From Excoecaria cochinchinensis (Eukaryota > Streptophyta > Magnoliopsida > Malpighiales > Euphorbiaceae): a stretch of DNA of 64,000 bases. The first letter of the stretch is position 1; every line of letters begins with the position of its first letter. The notes under the pieces are model-generated. The model did no database searches. It saw only the letters and a list, made by a program, of their open reading frames with translations, and was not told the origin of the DNA. This document shows, in pieces, positions 12,703 through 23,542 of this stretch. The DNA lies in assembly GCA_947683425.1 (NCBI GenBank), contig CANTUQ010000003.1, positions 7,289,501 to 7,353,500 on the forward strand, in the 5' to 3' direction. A program made the position numbers and the translations under genes.

Positions 12703-14200
12703 TGCCAAGAAAATCCAAAGGAAAGGGAAAAGAGGTCCAGAAAGAGGACTAAAAAGTTTCAAAACCTTTAGCAGCCTCGTCTGCCACAGAAATTAAATCA
12801 TGGGCCTAAATTGTCGATGAAGATGAGGAGGCCCTTGCCAAACAGTCTCAGGTCCAATAATGGATCGAGACTCTTTCCAAACAGCCAGAACTTGGCTCCA
12901 TTTTCAAAATGCTGGCTGAACAGCAAACAGGTAAAACCACTCAAAGCATTTCAAAATAAGAGGAAGGATCTTCATCCTCAAAACCTATACAAGAAACGTC
13001 TTGTGATAGAGTACTTATCAAACCCTCTGACCTCGGAGTTGTTTCTTCAAAATCCGCACAAGAGGAATTTTCCAAAATTATTTTAAACTAAAATAGTTAT
13101 GAAATTATTTTGTCTTAGTCAAAAAATATTTCAACTTATTTTGTTAAAACGGATTTTCAATACTTTGGACCATGGAGGAAGGATTTTATCTTCAAAACCC
13201 TCAGATGGGCATTTCAAGAGTTTTCCCCAAAGGCTATTTTTTTAAACCATCGGATTTAATGAAACTCCAGCCTGATTACAGGGCAATCTTAGAATTGATG
13301 ACTTCAATGTCCATTGTGAACAATCCTAAAACCGGACAAGTCAATTACTCAATGGGAAAAATCCATAAAGTTCTCTCTCCTCTCGAGTGGGGACAAAACC
13401 TTCACCAACCTAAAACCTTTCCCTTTGATTTCAAAACTTCCTACAACCATTGCCGGACCTATTCCTACTGGGATTATCAACAGGCCTGGTACAATGCTTT
13501 TCTTTTCCAAAACACAAATTTCACCCACACTTGGTTGTTTTACTTCAACCTCAAACAAGAGCCTTCCAAAATTCCTTTTTGGTTCGCTCATTGGTGGAAA
13601 TTGTATGGAGCTTCTCCTGAAATCCTAAAATCCCAAATCCAGGAAAGCTATAGCCTTTTTAAAACCTCTTAAAAACCGTCTGACAAAGAAAAAATGTTCC
13701 ATCCTTTAATGCTTTTTGTAATAAGGTTCTTGTTACCATGGGTAACAGACTGGTATTTGGACTAGCATCAGTAGGAAGTATAGATAAACCTGGTCAGAAA
13801 ATTTAAAACCAGATGGTGGATAAAATTCTCCATTACGGACTCCATCAGAAAACCAGCTGTAAACTTGTAGCACTAAAGTCAAGGCCTTCTAAAACCAGGA
13901 CCAGCAGCGACACAGTTCTTGGCCCAGAAGTCCTTTGCTCAGACCCAATTGGTGGCAGCAAAAATTGAAGAAGAATACTTTAAGATAATGGCCCAACTCC
14001 TCCAAAGTAAGGTCTCATCTTCAAAAGCTTCTTCAGGCCCCTCAAAAGTAGGCTCTTCCTCAGTCTCTAAGCCCATAGTTAACTTGGGTGATAATAACAG
14101 AGATAACTGCTATAACATTTTCCCAAACTCTTGTTTAAGCCCATAAACAAGGCATTTTGTAAACATGGGCCTAGCCCATTTATTTCCTTTAAAATTTTAA
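12703..14200 (+). pseudogene. Viral ORF2-like protein, unknown function (copy A)
   Basis: Starts with a Lys-rich amino end (M-P-R-K-S-K-G-K) directly after the pol stop, as a second ORF in florendovirus-like genomes does. It is split by stops and frameshifts: an acidic, Gln-rich part (12703-13100), a Trp/aromatic-rich block in the frame of 13172-13672 (W-D-Y, H-T-W-L-F-Y-F, I-P-F-W-F-A-H-W-W) and a carboxy part (13919-14146) with Y-F-K-I-M-A-Q-L-L-Q and a Ser-rich tail. Inverted copies at 15817-16815 and 33231-33551 confirm the block. I do not know its role. Confidence 0.7.
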
Positions 14201-14422
14201 ACATAGGCTTAGCCCACAAACTTGTAAAAGGCACAACCTATCTGAAAGAAAAAAGAGTAAGAAAAGTCAAAAAGCTAAACAGTAAAACTTTATTCTATCG
14301 GCTACTTTCGGTTACTTTTAATTTTCAAACAGCCATAATTGACGAACAGGCATCCAGCATGTGAAGAAATCCCTTTACACCTCATCCAGTCACTTCAAGC
14401 TCCCTTAATTGATGAAAGCTCC

Positions 14423-14432
14423 CTATTTAAGG
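14423..14432 (+). promoter_or_regulatory. TATA-like element of viral intergenic promoter
   Basis: CTATTTAAGG upstream of the transcribed leader hairpins; positionally conserved, with changes, in the inverted copies near 15610 and 33015. Functional status is unknown. Confidence 0.35.
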
Positions 14433-14517
14433 ATCCCTTCCTCCTAGTTGATGGCAAAGACGAATTTGGAGAGAATTCCCAGTCTTCAAAACCTCTCACA
14501 CTTAGAAGAGAATCTAG

Positions 14518-14535
14518 GTAGCTCATGTGTTGAGC
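14518..14535 (+). repeat. Viral hairpin motif, copy 1
   Basis: GTAGCTCATGTGTTGAGC; the core GCTCA-TGTGT-TGAGC is a perfect 5-bp stem. Repeats at 14612-14629. Confidence 0.75.
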
Positions 14536-14611
14536 AAAAAACCCTTGTAATTCTTGAGTTGAGTGTTTATCTCCTAAAGCTTGCAATTATTATATTTCAA
14601 AACCTGTAAGT

Positions 14612-14629
14612 GTAGCTCATGTGTTGAGC
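14612..14629 (+). repeat. Viral hairpin motif, copy 2
   Basis: Identical 18 bases 94 bases downstream of copy 1. The pair also occurs at 15409/15503 and 32812/32907 on the minus strand. Confidence 0.75.
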
Positions 14630-14990
14630 CTTTGTACCTTATACTTTATGTAATTTGTATTACTGTTTTAATATATATAAATATATGTTTTGAAACAAAT
14701 TATTTTGCATTCATAAGTATGCTCTGTACTTGCGGTTTATACTGATCTGGTACATCAGAAATATTTTTTGCATATTTTTGAAACAATTTTGAAGATATAT
14801 TGGCTGAAATAATTTGAGTTGCGGGCTACTGGTCCAAAGGATAACTCGGTTATCATGCTTGATTATTGCTGCATACCTTCTTGATTTGATTTTTGAAATT
14901 ATTTTTACATTGCAGTTTCATTTTAGTTTTAGGTTGTTAAATCCATTCGTGGATCTATTTGTTTTATACCCTTTGGTTCTGCGGCGTCTT

Positions 14991-15002
14991 TAGTATTAGA
15001 GA
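14991..15002 (+). promoter_or_regulatory. Degraded tRNA-iMet primer-binding site, end of copy A
   Basis: TAGTATTAGAGA against the plant consensus TGGTATCAGAGC: three substitutions. It abuts the next inverted site with no gap. Confidence 0.75.
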
Positions 15003-15016
15003 TGGCTCTGATACCA
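15003..15016 (-). promoter_or_regulatory. tRNA-iMet primer-binding site of copy C1
   Basis: Minus strand reads TGGTATCAGAGCCA, complementary to the 3' end of plant initiator tRNA-Met, the minus-strand DNA primer of Caulimoviridae. Confidence 0.88.
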
Positions 15017-15816
15017 AGGATGCTGAAAGACCAAAGGGTATAAAACAAAGCAACAGAATAATATATTATCAAACAGCAACAAATCCACGAATGGATTTTA
15101 CAACCTAAAACTAAAATGAAAATGCAATGCAAAAATAATTTCAAAAATCAAATCAAGAAGGTACGGGGCAATAATCAAGCATGATAATTAAGTTATCGTT
15201 TGGACTAGTAGCCCACAGCTCGAATTTTTTCAGTCGATACATCTTCTAGATTATTTAAAAAATATGCAAACAATATTTCTGATGTACCAGATCATTATAA
15301 ACCACAAGTACAGAGCATACTTATGAATGCCAAATAGTTTGTTTTTAAAACATATATTTATATATATTGAAATAGTAATACAAATTATAGAATTTGTAAG
15401 GTACAAAGGCTCAACACATGAGCTACACTTACAGGTTTTGAAATATAATAATTACAATTTTTAGGAGATAAACACTCAGCTAAAGAATTACAAGGGTTTT
15501 TTGCTCAACACATGAGCTACCTAGATTCTCTTCTAAGTGTGAGAGGTTTTGAAGACTAGGAATTCTCTCCAAATTTGTCTCTGCCTTCAACTGGGAGGAA
15601 GGGATCCTTAAACAGGGAGCTTCCGTCAATTAAGGGAGTCTGAAGTGACTGGATGAGCTGTAAAGGGATTTCGTCACATGCTGGATGCCTGTCCATCAAT
15701 TATGGCTATTTGAAAATTAAAAAGTAGCTGACAGAATAAATTTTTAATGATTAGCTCTTTTTTTTAAGATAGGATGGGCCTTTTACAAGTTTGTGGGCTA
15801 AGCCTATGTTTCAGAT
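15017..15816 (-). promoter_or_regulatory. Viral intergenic region (copy C1)
   Basis: Inverted twin of 14201-14988. The hairpin motif copies are at 15409-15426 and 15503-15520. Nothing coding. Confidence 0.65.
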
Positions 15817-16815
15817 TTAAAAGGAAATAAATGGGCTACGTCCATGTTTACAAAATGCCTTGTTTATGAGGTTAAACAAGAGTTTGCGAAAAATGTTGTA
15901 GCAGTCATCTCCGTTATCAACACCCAAGTCAACTATGGGCTCAGAGCCTAAGGAAGAGTCTGCTTGTAAGGGGCCTGAAGAAGCTTTTGAAGATGAGGCC
16001 TTACTTTTGAGGAGATGGGCTATTATCTTAAAGTATTCTTCTTCAGTTTTTGCTGCTGCCTGTTGGGTCTGAGCAAAGGACTTCTGGGAAAAGAACTGTG
16101 TCGTTGCTGGTCCTGGCTTTAGAAGGCCCTGACTTTGGAGCCACAAGTTTATGGTTGGTTTTCTGTTGGAGTTCGAAATGGAGAATTTTGTCCACCATCT
16201 GATTTTAAATCTTCTGACCAAGTTTATCTGTGCTTCCTGCTAATGGTAGTCCAAATACCAAGCTGTTACCCATGGTAAGAAGAACCTTGTTACAAAAAGC
16301 ATTAAAGGTTGGAACCTTTTTTCTTTGTCGGAAGGTTCGTAAGAGGTTTTAAAAAAGCTGTAGCTTTCCTGGATTTGGGGTTTTAGGATTTCAGGAGAAG
16401 TTCCATACAATTTCCACCAATGAGCGAACCAAAAAGGAATTTTGGAAGGCTCCTATTTGAGGTTGAAGTAGAACAACTAAGTGTGGATGAAATTTGTGTT
16501 TTGAAAAAGAAAAGCATTGTACCAGGCCTGTTGATAATCCCAGTAGGAATAGGTCCGGCAATGGTTGTAGGTGGTTTTGAAATCAACGGGAAAGGTTTTA
16601 GGTTGGTGAAGGTTTTGTCCCCACTCGAGAGGAGAGAGAACTTTATGGATTTTCCCATTGAGTAATTGACTTGTTCGGTTTTAGGATTGTCCACAATGGA
16701 CACAGAACCCGTCAATTCTAAGATTGCCCTGTAATCAGGCTAGGGTTTTGTTAAATCCCATGGTTTAAAAAACCAACCTTTTGGAAAAACTCTTGAAATG
16801 GCCATTTGAGGGTTT
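15817..16815 (-). pseudogene. Viral ORF2-like protein, C-terminal two thirds (copy C1)
   Basis: Pieces at 15817-16221 and 16383-16715 correspond to 13370-14200 of copy A. The carboxy segment F-A-Q-T-Q-x-A-A-A-K-T-E-E-E-Y-F-K-I is well kept. Reading is broken by frame changes. At 16810-16816 (GGGTTTT) the sequence switches to the capsid region. Confidence 0.65.
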
Positions 16816-18085
16816 TAAGAGCTTCGGTAAATTTTGATTTACCTTCCTTGAACAGTTTTTAGCTTGTCTTTGAAATCTAAAAAGGTCTAAACATGGGGCT
16901 TGTCAGTTTTGACTCTGTTGATTCAACCTAGGATACAATAGTGATTTTTTGGGTTTCCTCTATCCTAGTTAATTGCTTGGAAATCGTACTAAGATGAGTG
17001 TTTGTAAGGTTGTTTTGTTGAAGAATATTTTTGATATCCTTGTTTGAATCAGTACTTGGGGTTTTGTAGGTGTCGCATCTACTGTGATTTCTAGATGTGC
17101 AATTTTAATCTATCTTAAAGGTGGATGTTCAAATTGGGTTTTCGTTCCATCTACCATTTCCCATTCTGTAACCTTTTTCTTTCTAACAGTCATAAGGTTA
17201 ACAAATTTGGTGTGTTGATGTGAATGGATATGAAATTTCATTTTGAGATGCATAAATTTCAAACCAATCAAAGAATAAAACATGAGCTTTGTTTTGCATG
17301 ACAAAGTCATAAAACTCATTTTGAATTTCCTTTCTTTTATCCAGAAAATTTTTGAAAAACCAATATCTTTTTTCTGAATTTTTTGAAGAATAGAAATCCT
17401 GATGCAAGAAGTTTTTGTTAACTTCAAATTCCTTTTCTAAAACATTTAGTTCATTGATAACATTTTTGGTTACCGCAGAAAAAGATGGTGAAGTTGGAGG
17501 TGAATTATTTTATTGTTCTTCATCACCTACTTGTGGTCTAGTATAGACCTGGTGAGGTACATTTGACGAATAATCCACATTTTGAAAAGAAGAACTTGGA
17601 ATGCTTCAACAAGAAAATCATGGATTTTGAAAACTCTCTGTCCGATTAGGCAGATGAATTACTGAGGGCAACTTTGAGATTTTCCCCAAGTCTAAAGTAC
17701 TGGTGGAAGAACCAGCATCAGAATATCGATGACTGGAAGCTCTACTGAATCTTATTTTTACCGTTTCATTATTGTACTGGGTAATTTCCCTCAAATGCGT
17801 ATTTGGTTTTGCCTGTTCAGGAAACTTTGGTCTTGAAATACCTTCCAAGATCCATTCTTCGGGAAGACTCATATCTCTCCAAAGGATAGATTTTGGAATT
17901 ACAGTGTTAGATCTAAATAGATTTGTTTGTAAAAAGAGGGTTTCACCCTTTTTGAAATCAATATTTTTAGTAGCAGTAAAAGCAGAAACCATTGCTTTAT
18001 AATGTACTTTAAATATGATTGCTACTGGAATTGAACCTTCCAGTATTTTGTAATTGTGAGTTTTGATTTGTAAAATCAAATCCAT
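16816..18085 (-). pseudogene. Viral movement protein C-terminal part and linker (copy C1)
   Basis: Minus-strand pieces 17110-17427 and 17618-18085 match copy C2 30380-31680. The first residues (D-L-I-L-Q-I-K-T-H-N-Y-K) lie inside the movement protein domain; the amino part with the conserved Asp is lost at the 18085 junction. Stops and frameshifts near 17430-17620 break the frame. Confidence 0.75.
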
Positions 18086-18236
18086 TCTGCGGCATCCTTG
18101 GTATCAGAGCCTAGGGGGGTCGTGTTTTTATAAGATTGATTGTTTATAATTTGGTAAATTTAATTTATTTTGAAAGATTAAAATATTATCTGGGTAAGGT
18201 TTGATGCGAGGCAGTAAGTCCCGTTTGAGCCATCAG
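18086..18236 (+). promoter_or_regulatory. Viral primer-binding site and leader, start of copy B
   Basis: TGGTATCAGAGCC at 18099-18111 begins the viral leader, which runs in the plus direction to 18236 and resumes after the 5.3-kb LTR at 23543. The join to copy C1 is only 13 bases upstream of the primer-binding site. Confidence 0.82.
18232..18236 (+). repeat. Target-site duplication, left, ATCAG
   Basis: Right copy after the LTR, 23543-23547, reads ATTAG; one C/T mismatch. Confidence 0.6.
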
Positions 18237-20667
18237 TGTAACACCCTTATAACATTAAATGATACGAATACCGGATGTCACAACACTCCACTGTATTGCC
18301 AATCACTAATGATACGGTTGAAAGCTCTGAATTTTTTTTTTACAAACACAATATTACATACACAATAACATAACACTACATTAACACATAAATTACCTAT
18401 CCATACCATAGCTTCCCCAACTATGCTCATATACATGCCATGCAAATCCTTCGGTCCTTACTGTTGCTCAATTTTCAATTGTTTCTACGTCTTTGGCCAC
18501 ATCTAACTATTATAACCTGCACGCATTTAACACACTACGCGCTGAGCATTAAAATGCCCAGTGATGGATACTTATCCTAAATTTTCCATACTAATCCTAT
18601 ATACTTGATCACTTAATTGTTTTATTGTATTTAGGTTATGGGGTCAATTATTTCTAAATCTTTTAAATAGTTTATAGCATATTTTTGTAACGATCACTAT
18701 TTTTATCTTTATCACTATCAGTATTATGACTAATCAATGTCTTTGCCTTTAACACTACACTGCGATTCGTTATTCACTAACATAACATTAACAATCTCAC
18801 TATCACTTACATTGTTAACCTTTACACTTATCGATTTCACTCTCATTTGCACTGTTAATCTTTATAGTTATTAATTTCACTACTATTTGTTAATTTCTGT
18901 ATTTTACTTTATTTATTGTTTTTATTCTTTTCGTTCCTATTATCACTGACTTATCATGTGCACTAATGTCTCTTGTCGCTTAACACTTTATTCTGTTTGT
19001 CATTTACGATAAATTTCACATGTATCTCTTTTTAATACTTTTATCTTTGTAAATAACCTATTAAATTCCTTCCTTAATTTGAATGCACAATCAAATTTAA
19101 TTTTGGACACTGAATTGTTTATTAACTTACTTAATAATTTATTATTATTTCACTACAAGTAACATTGATCAAATACTATGACTTTCTTTGCGTTTCTAAC
19201 ATTTCCTTTACTCTTTTACACTACACTAACTCTCTTACGTTAATATCATTTACTATGTTAAATCTTTCGATAAGTCATTTACTTAAATTAATTTCGATTG
19301 CATTTATTCTTGTGTGGTTATCACTATACTTTAATCACTATCTTATTTCTTCCTTTACTATTTCGATTCTACACTTATCAATAATTTTACTTCACAATAT
19401 CACTTATCAATTTCATTTCACTTAGACACTCGTTTTGTTCAACAATTTTCACTTATCTCTTACCTATCGATTGACCTATAACTTTCTCTTTTTACTATTC
19501 ATTTGGTCCACATATACGTCATTGTAATTTTATTACTAATACATTATTTCTTATTCGATTTTGGTCACTTATATTATTATTCACAATAACGGCCTGTCTA
19601 TTTTCTTTTCTCGTAACACTACTTATTAATCACTATTACTGTAAAAATGCTTATCTCTCAATATACCCAATTAAGCACTTCTAATATTCTCATTTATTTC
19701 AACTACACTCAATTTGTTAGTCCATTTTATAACCTTTATTCAATCAATTATTTTACGTAGTAGCTCAATTCACTATAATCCCTTAATAATTGACTTTACA
19801 ATTTAATCCCTCTATATTCTTACAATTAAAACACTATCTTTCCATTTCACTTGGTTAATATTATTCTTATTATCTATTTATTTATTTTCGAATATACTCT
19901 CTTAATTTTCATATATATATATAACCAATTTATCAATTCACTTATTTACAATAATGACACTAATTTACCTATTTACACTTCATTGTCTGTAGCATAATAG
20001 TTAAATCATAATCAATTTAATCCATTATTCGCTTAATATTTAATCAAACAATATTATTCTAAAATTCTCAATTGTTCGCTCACTAATCACAGACACGCAT
20101 TTATTATCTCTCTTATTGCATATTTACATTTTTAATCCCTTCCTTGGTCTCATTATTTCCAATTTACCATTTAGCCCCTTACATTGTGACAATTACAATT
20201 TAGCCGTCAATTAGCTTATATTACGAACTTGTCATTACTTAATTTCATTATTACATTACTTTATTATTTATTTAGCATACAATTTCCATCTAGTCACTAC
20301 AATAATATTATCCTCACATTATACTTTAGTCCCTCATTATTCATTAATTTCAATATTACCACTCCAATTCACTATAATTATAATTATACCACTATTTATA
20401 ATTAGTCTCACTTTTAATATTGTTATTAACTCACAATTTTACATTTTAGTCTTTAAATCATTCATTCATTTATGCATAAATTTTCACTAACTACAATATA
20501 ATTAATTAAATATAATAATTTATCCTATTATTTCCTCAATGCAATAATCCACTTAAATTCACCAATTAATTAATTATACCATTATTTTGTCAATTAACAT
20601 ATTTTTACACTAATTAATTAATTAATCTTATTTCAACATATTATTTATTAAATCACTTTAATTACAC

Positions 20668-20670
<3 letters not shown>

Positions 20671-20702
<32 letters not shown>
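20671..20702. repeat. (TA)n microsatellite in LTR
   Basis: About 32 bases of alternating TA. Confidence 0.9.
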
Positions 20703-20704
<2 letters not shown>

Positions 20705-22362
20705 TAATTACTCCACCAATTATAATTACCTAAACTTAAGTCCTTAATCTCTTCACTTAATTCCATATACATCCCTAATTTTTCCATTAATTACATCTAC
20801 GTCCCATCTTTTATATTAATTACATTCATGTCTTTACTTTTGCCACAATACCACCCATATCCTTTCTTTTTCACTAATTCCCTTTGTGTCCTCGTTTTTC
20901 ACCTAATTACCATTTTGCCCTCACTTATTCAATAATTATCCTTTTTAACCTCACTTATTTTTTCTCAATTTACATTTTTACCCTTATTTATTTATTTAAT
21001 TACTATTTTACCCTTTTTACAATTGAATACCACTTTTAACCTTATATTTTTACAAAATTACATTTAGGTCCTTATTTTATCACTTTTTCACTAATTTACT
21101 AATTTAACCTCACATTTTGCCAAAATTACAATTTTACCCTTCCACATACACGTTTTACCAAACTTGCTCACTTTTTACGAACTTTTTATAAAATTACCGT
21201 TTTATCCCTAAACTTTCTATTTACTTTATTTTAGCCCCGGTTTCACTCATTTTCACTTTTATCACATAATTACCAGAATGCCCCTAGTATACACCCAGCA
21301 GAAAATCTACTGACCGGATATGCGGGACTGGATCACACAGATCCACTACACTATGAAATAATCCCAATAGGACCATTTTTTACTTAATTGCACTACACTG
21401 ATCACTGTAATCACTGGATACACTATAAATACTGAACACTTCACTGAAATAGACCACCATTGGTCTATTAACAGCGAGTCGCCATGACTCATACCGTGGT
21501 GTGGAATCCCTATGGCTAGCCAATTATATCCTGGATAAGATTTTTCTACCAGACCACTACTAAGGCTAATAATTCATCAATACTCATATAAACATCACAT
21601 TATGCCATCATACTTATTTTGTCATACACTTCATTTTCACTTATCACTTTACATACACACTCATTTATCATCACTTAATCGTATTATGCCATCACATTAC
21701 ACTAGTTATCAAAATGCACACATAAATTACCATAATTACAATTCGGCAAAAGTATCACTTTTTCACATCGTTCACTTTAATCTCATTTAATCACTCATTC
21801 ATACTCTTTACATATTAAACATACCAAAAATATCATTTATACGCCATAGTTCATCTTATATCTCAATTAAATCCTTTATATACCATTCGGCCACTACTCA
21901 AATTTTCCATTTAGTTCACTTTAATTCCACTTAATAATTCAATCATTCAATATACATATTATGTTTGCTATAAATATCATTTTCTTGCGATGTTACACAA
22001 TGTAACACATTGTTTCCTTTAATATTCCATTCGGCCACAACTTTACCATTTCATTATAATTTCTTTTAATTCTTTTAATCACTATATTATGCCTTAAACA
22101 TATTATGTACATTATATCCATCATTTATATACCATAATCATCATTAGATCTTGAGGAAATCCTTTAATAACCATTCGGCCTACACTAGAGTTTTCATTCC
22201 AATATGTTTTAATTTCATCTAATCATATTTATATACTATATTAAGTCCATAGATTATGAATATCACATTAGATTTAATTAAACATGCCTAAATCTCATTT
22301 TCACACTTAAACATAACCTAAAATTCACACATAATCAATGGAAAAGGAAGGATAATGTATCC

Positions 22363-22368
22363 ACTCAC
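22363..22368 (-). promoter_or_regulatory. Splice-donor consensus in LTR
   Basis: Minus strand AAG/GTGAGT about 470 bases downstream of the TATA box. Confidence 0.4.
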
Positions 22369-22834
22369 CTTAGATTCTTGTTCTACACATCATAAACATG
22401 TTTCCCATGCCATAACTCCTTAAAAATCCATCATTCCCTTTAATTCCCTAAGGTGGCTGAATTCAAAAATCCATATAACTTTAAAACCAAACTTCCAATA
22501 TGAAATCTAACATCATAAATGTGTTCTACACCCTCAAAAACAGCCATAGGGACCAATAAACTAAATTAAAAACCCTTATATCACATACCTCAAATCTTGA
22601 CATAAACTTTGCATACAAGGTTTTTCCAACTTTCTATGCTCCAAATGGACTCCAATAACTTCTATATGATTGTAGAGGAGCTGAAATTTGTCTATGGGGT
22701 TGAATTTTGGGGAAAGATTTGAAGAAAGAAGGAGAAAAATGGAGGAGAAGTGGAGAAAAACCATTTGGTTTTGGAAGGGAGGAAGAATGCCAACTTTGGC
22801 TGGATTTCTCTAGAGAAATCTGGCCTCCACTCTT

Positions 22835-22843
22835 CTTATATAG
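22835..22843 (-). promoter_or_regulatory. LTR TATA box
   Basis: Minus strand GGCTATATAAGAAGAG, about 700 bases from the sense 5' end of the LTR; usual U3/R placement. Confidence 0.5.
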
Positions 22844-23542
22844 CCCTCTAATGAACCGAACAGGTCCAACCAAGATGGTCCAACCGATTTAAACCAAAAT
22901 TTTGGTTTTTCAGTTCAATTGCACTTTTCCAAAGCATCTATATGTTTCTCTCATTATTTCCACTTCTAACAAATTCCATTAATCTTAAAACATCAAAAAT
23001 AGGCTCCCTGGAAATTTTAGCTCAATCAGAGTCCATTTGGACCTCGGTTCACTTAAACCGATCCAATTCGATCAATTTTTCTTCTTCCGTAAAATACAAC
23101 TCTAAACCTGTCAAAATTCACAGATAACATTTGTATTGTCTTATTCTACACACTCAACATCCATTAGGCCTTATTTACTATATATAATCCCTCGGTTAAA
23201 CCTCGATCAAACCCTGGTTCAAATTGAATCGAAGCGGAGACCAAATTTAGAATGACTTTTAGAGGTCAATTTAACTCCGTTTTCAACTTAAATTTCACCA
23301 GTAGACTCCTTATGGCCCACATATATTTTTCGCTAAATTAAAATTTTTCGGACGCTGGACAGCCGGGTTTGCTGTATAGCCACCCTGGTGTCACCTGTCC
23401 CAAAATCACTATACTTTTAACACACTTATCACTAAATTTTGACACTGGCAAACTCACTCCATATACTGTTCGATGCTGCGATCTTCATGATAACACTGAA
23501 ATTACTCACTGACACTTCTAGACCAGTATTTGGGCCATTATA

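Larger units (their letters stand above)
14201..14990 (+). promoter_or_regulatory. Viral intergenic region (copy A)
   Basis: Non-coding region between ORF2 and the primer-binding site; in Caulimoviridae this holds the promoter and polyadenylation signals of the pregenomic RNA. A TATA-like CTATTTAAGG lies at 14423-14432, and two copies of an 18-base hairpin motif lie at 14518 and 14612. The same region recurs inverted at 15017-15816 and 32420-33230. Confidence 0.6.
13190..16815. repeat. 1.8-kb-arm inverted repeat without spacer, centred at 15002/15003
   Basis: 13190-15002 (plus) and 15003-16815 (minus) are the same viral ORF2/intergenic sequence in opposite directions. Matching pairs: 13192 with 16810, 14150 with 15862, 14518 with 15520, 14612 with 15426. 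The centre is two abutting primer-binding sites. A transcript crossing it would fold into a long imperfect hairpin. Confidence 0.88.
15003..18085 (-). mobile_element. Endogenous caulimovirid copy C1, inverted, large internal deletion
   Basis: Minus-strand viral sequence. From the primer-binding site upward it holds intergenic region, ORF2 carboxy part, then at 16810-16816 a jump to the capsid/movement region. Everything between (protease, RT, RNase H, ORF2 start) is missing. The high-coordinate end (18085) lies inside the movement protein and is fused to the plus-strand primer-binding-site region of copy B. Confidence 0.85.
18237..23542 (-). mobile_element. 5.3-kb solo LTR in the viral leader
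   Basis: Left end TGTAACACCC, right end ATTATA (a change from the expected ATTACA), with flanking ATCAG/ATTAG. Viral leader sequence is continuous across it when compared with 32196-32400. The orientation is minus: TATA box CTATATAAG at 22835-22843 and splice-donor AAG/GTGAGT at 22363-22368. From 18600 to 22300 it is AT-rich with recurring short motifs (cattttaccct, atttagtcc) and a (TA)n tract at 20671-20702; I see no coding region. Either a very long solo LTR or a non-coding element; no internal primer-binding site was found. Confidence 0.72.
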
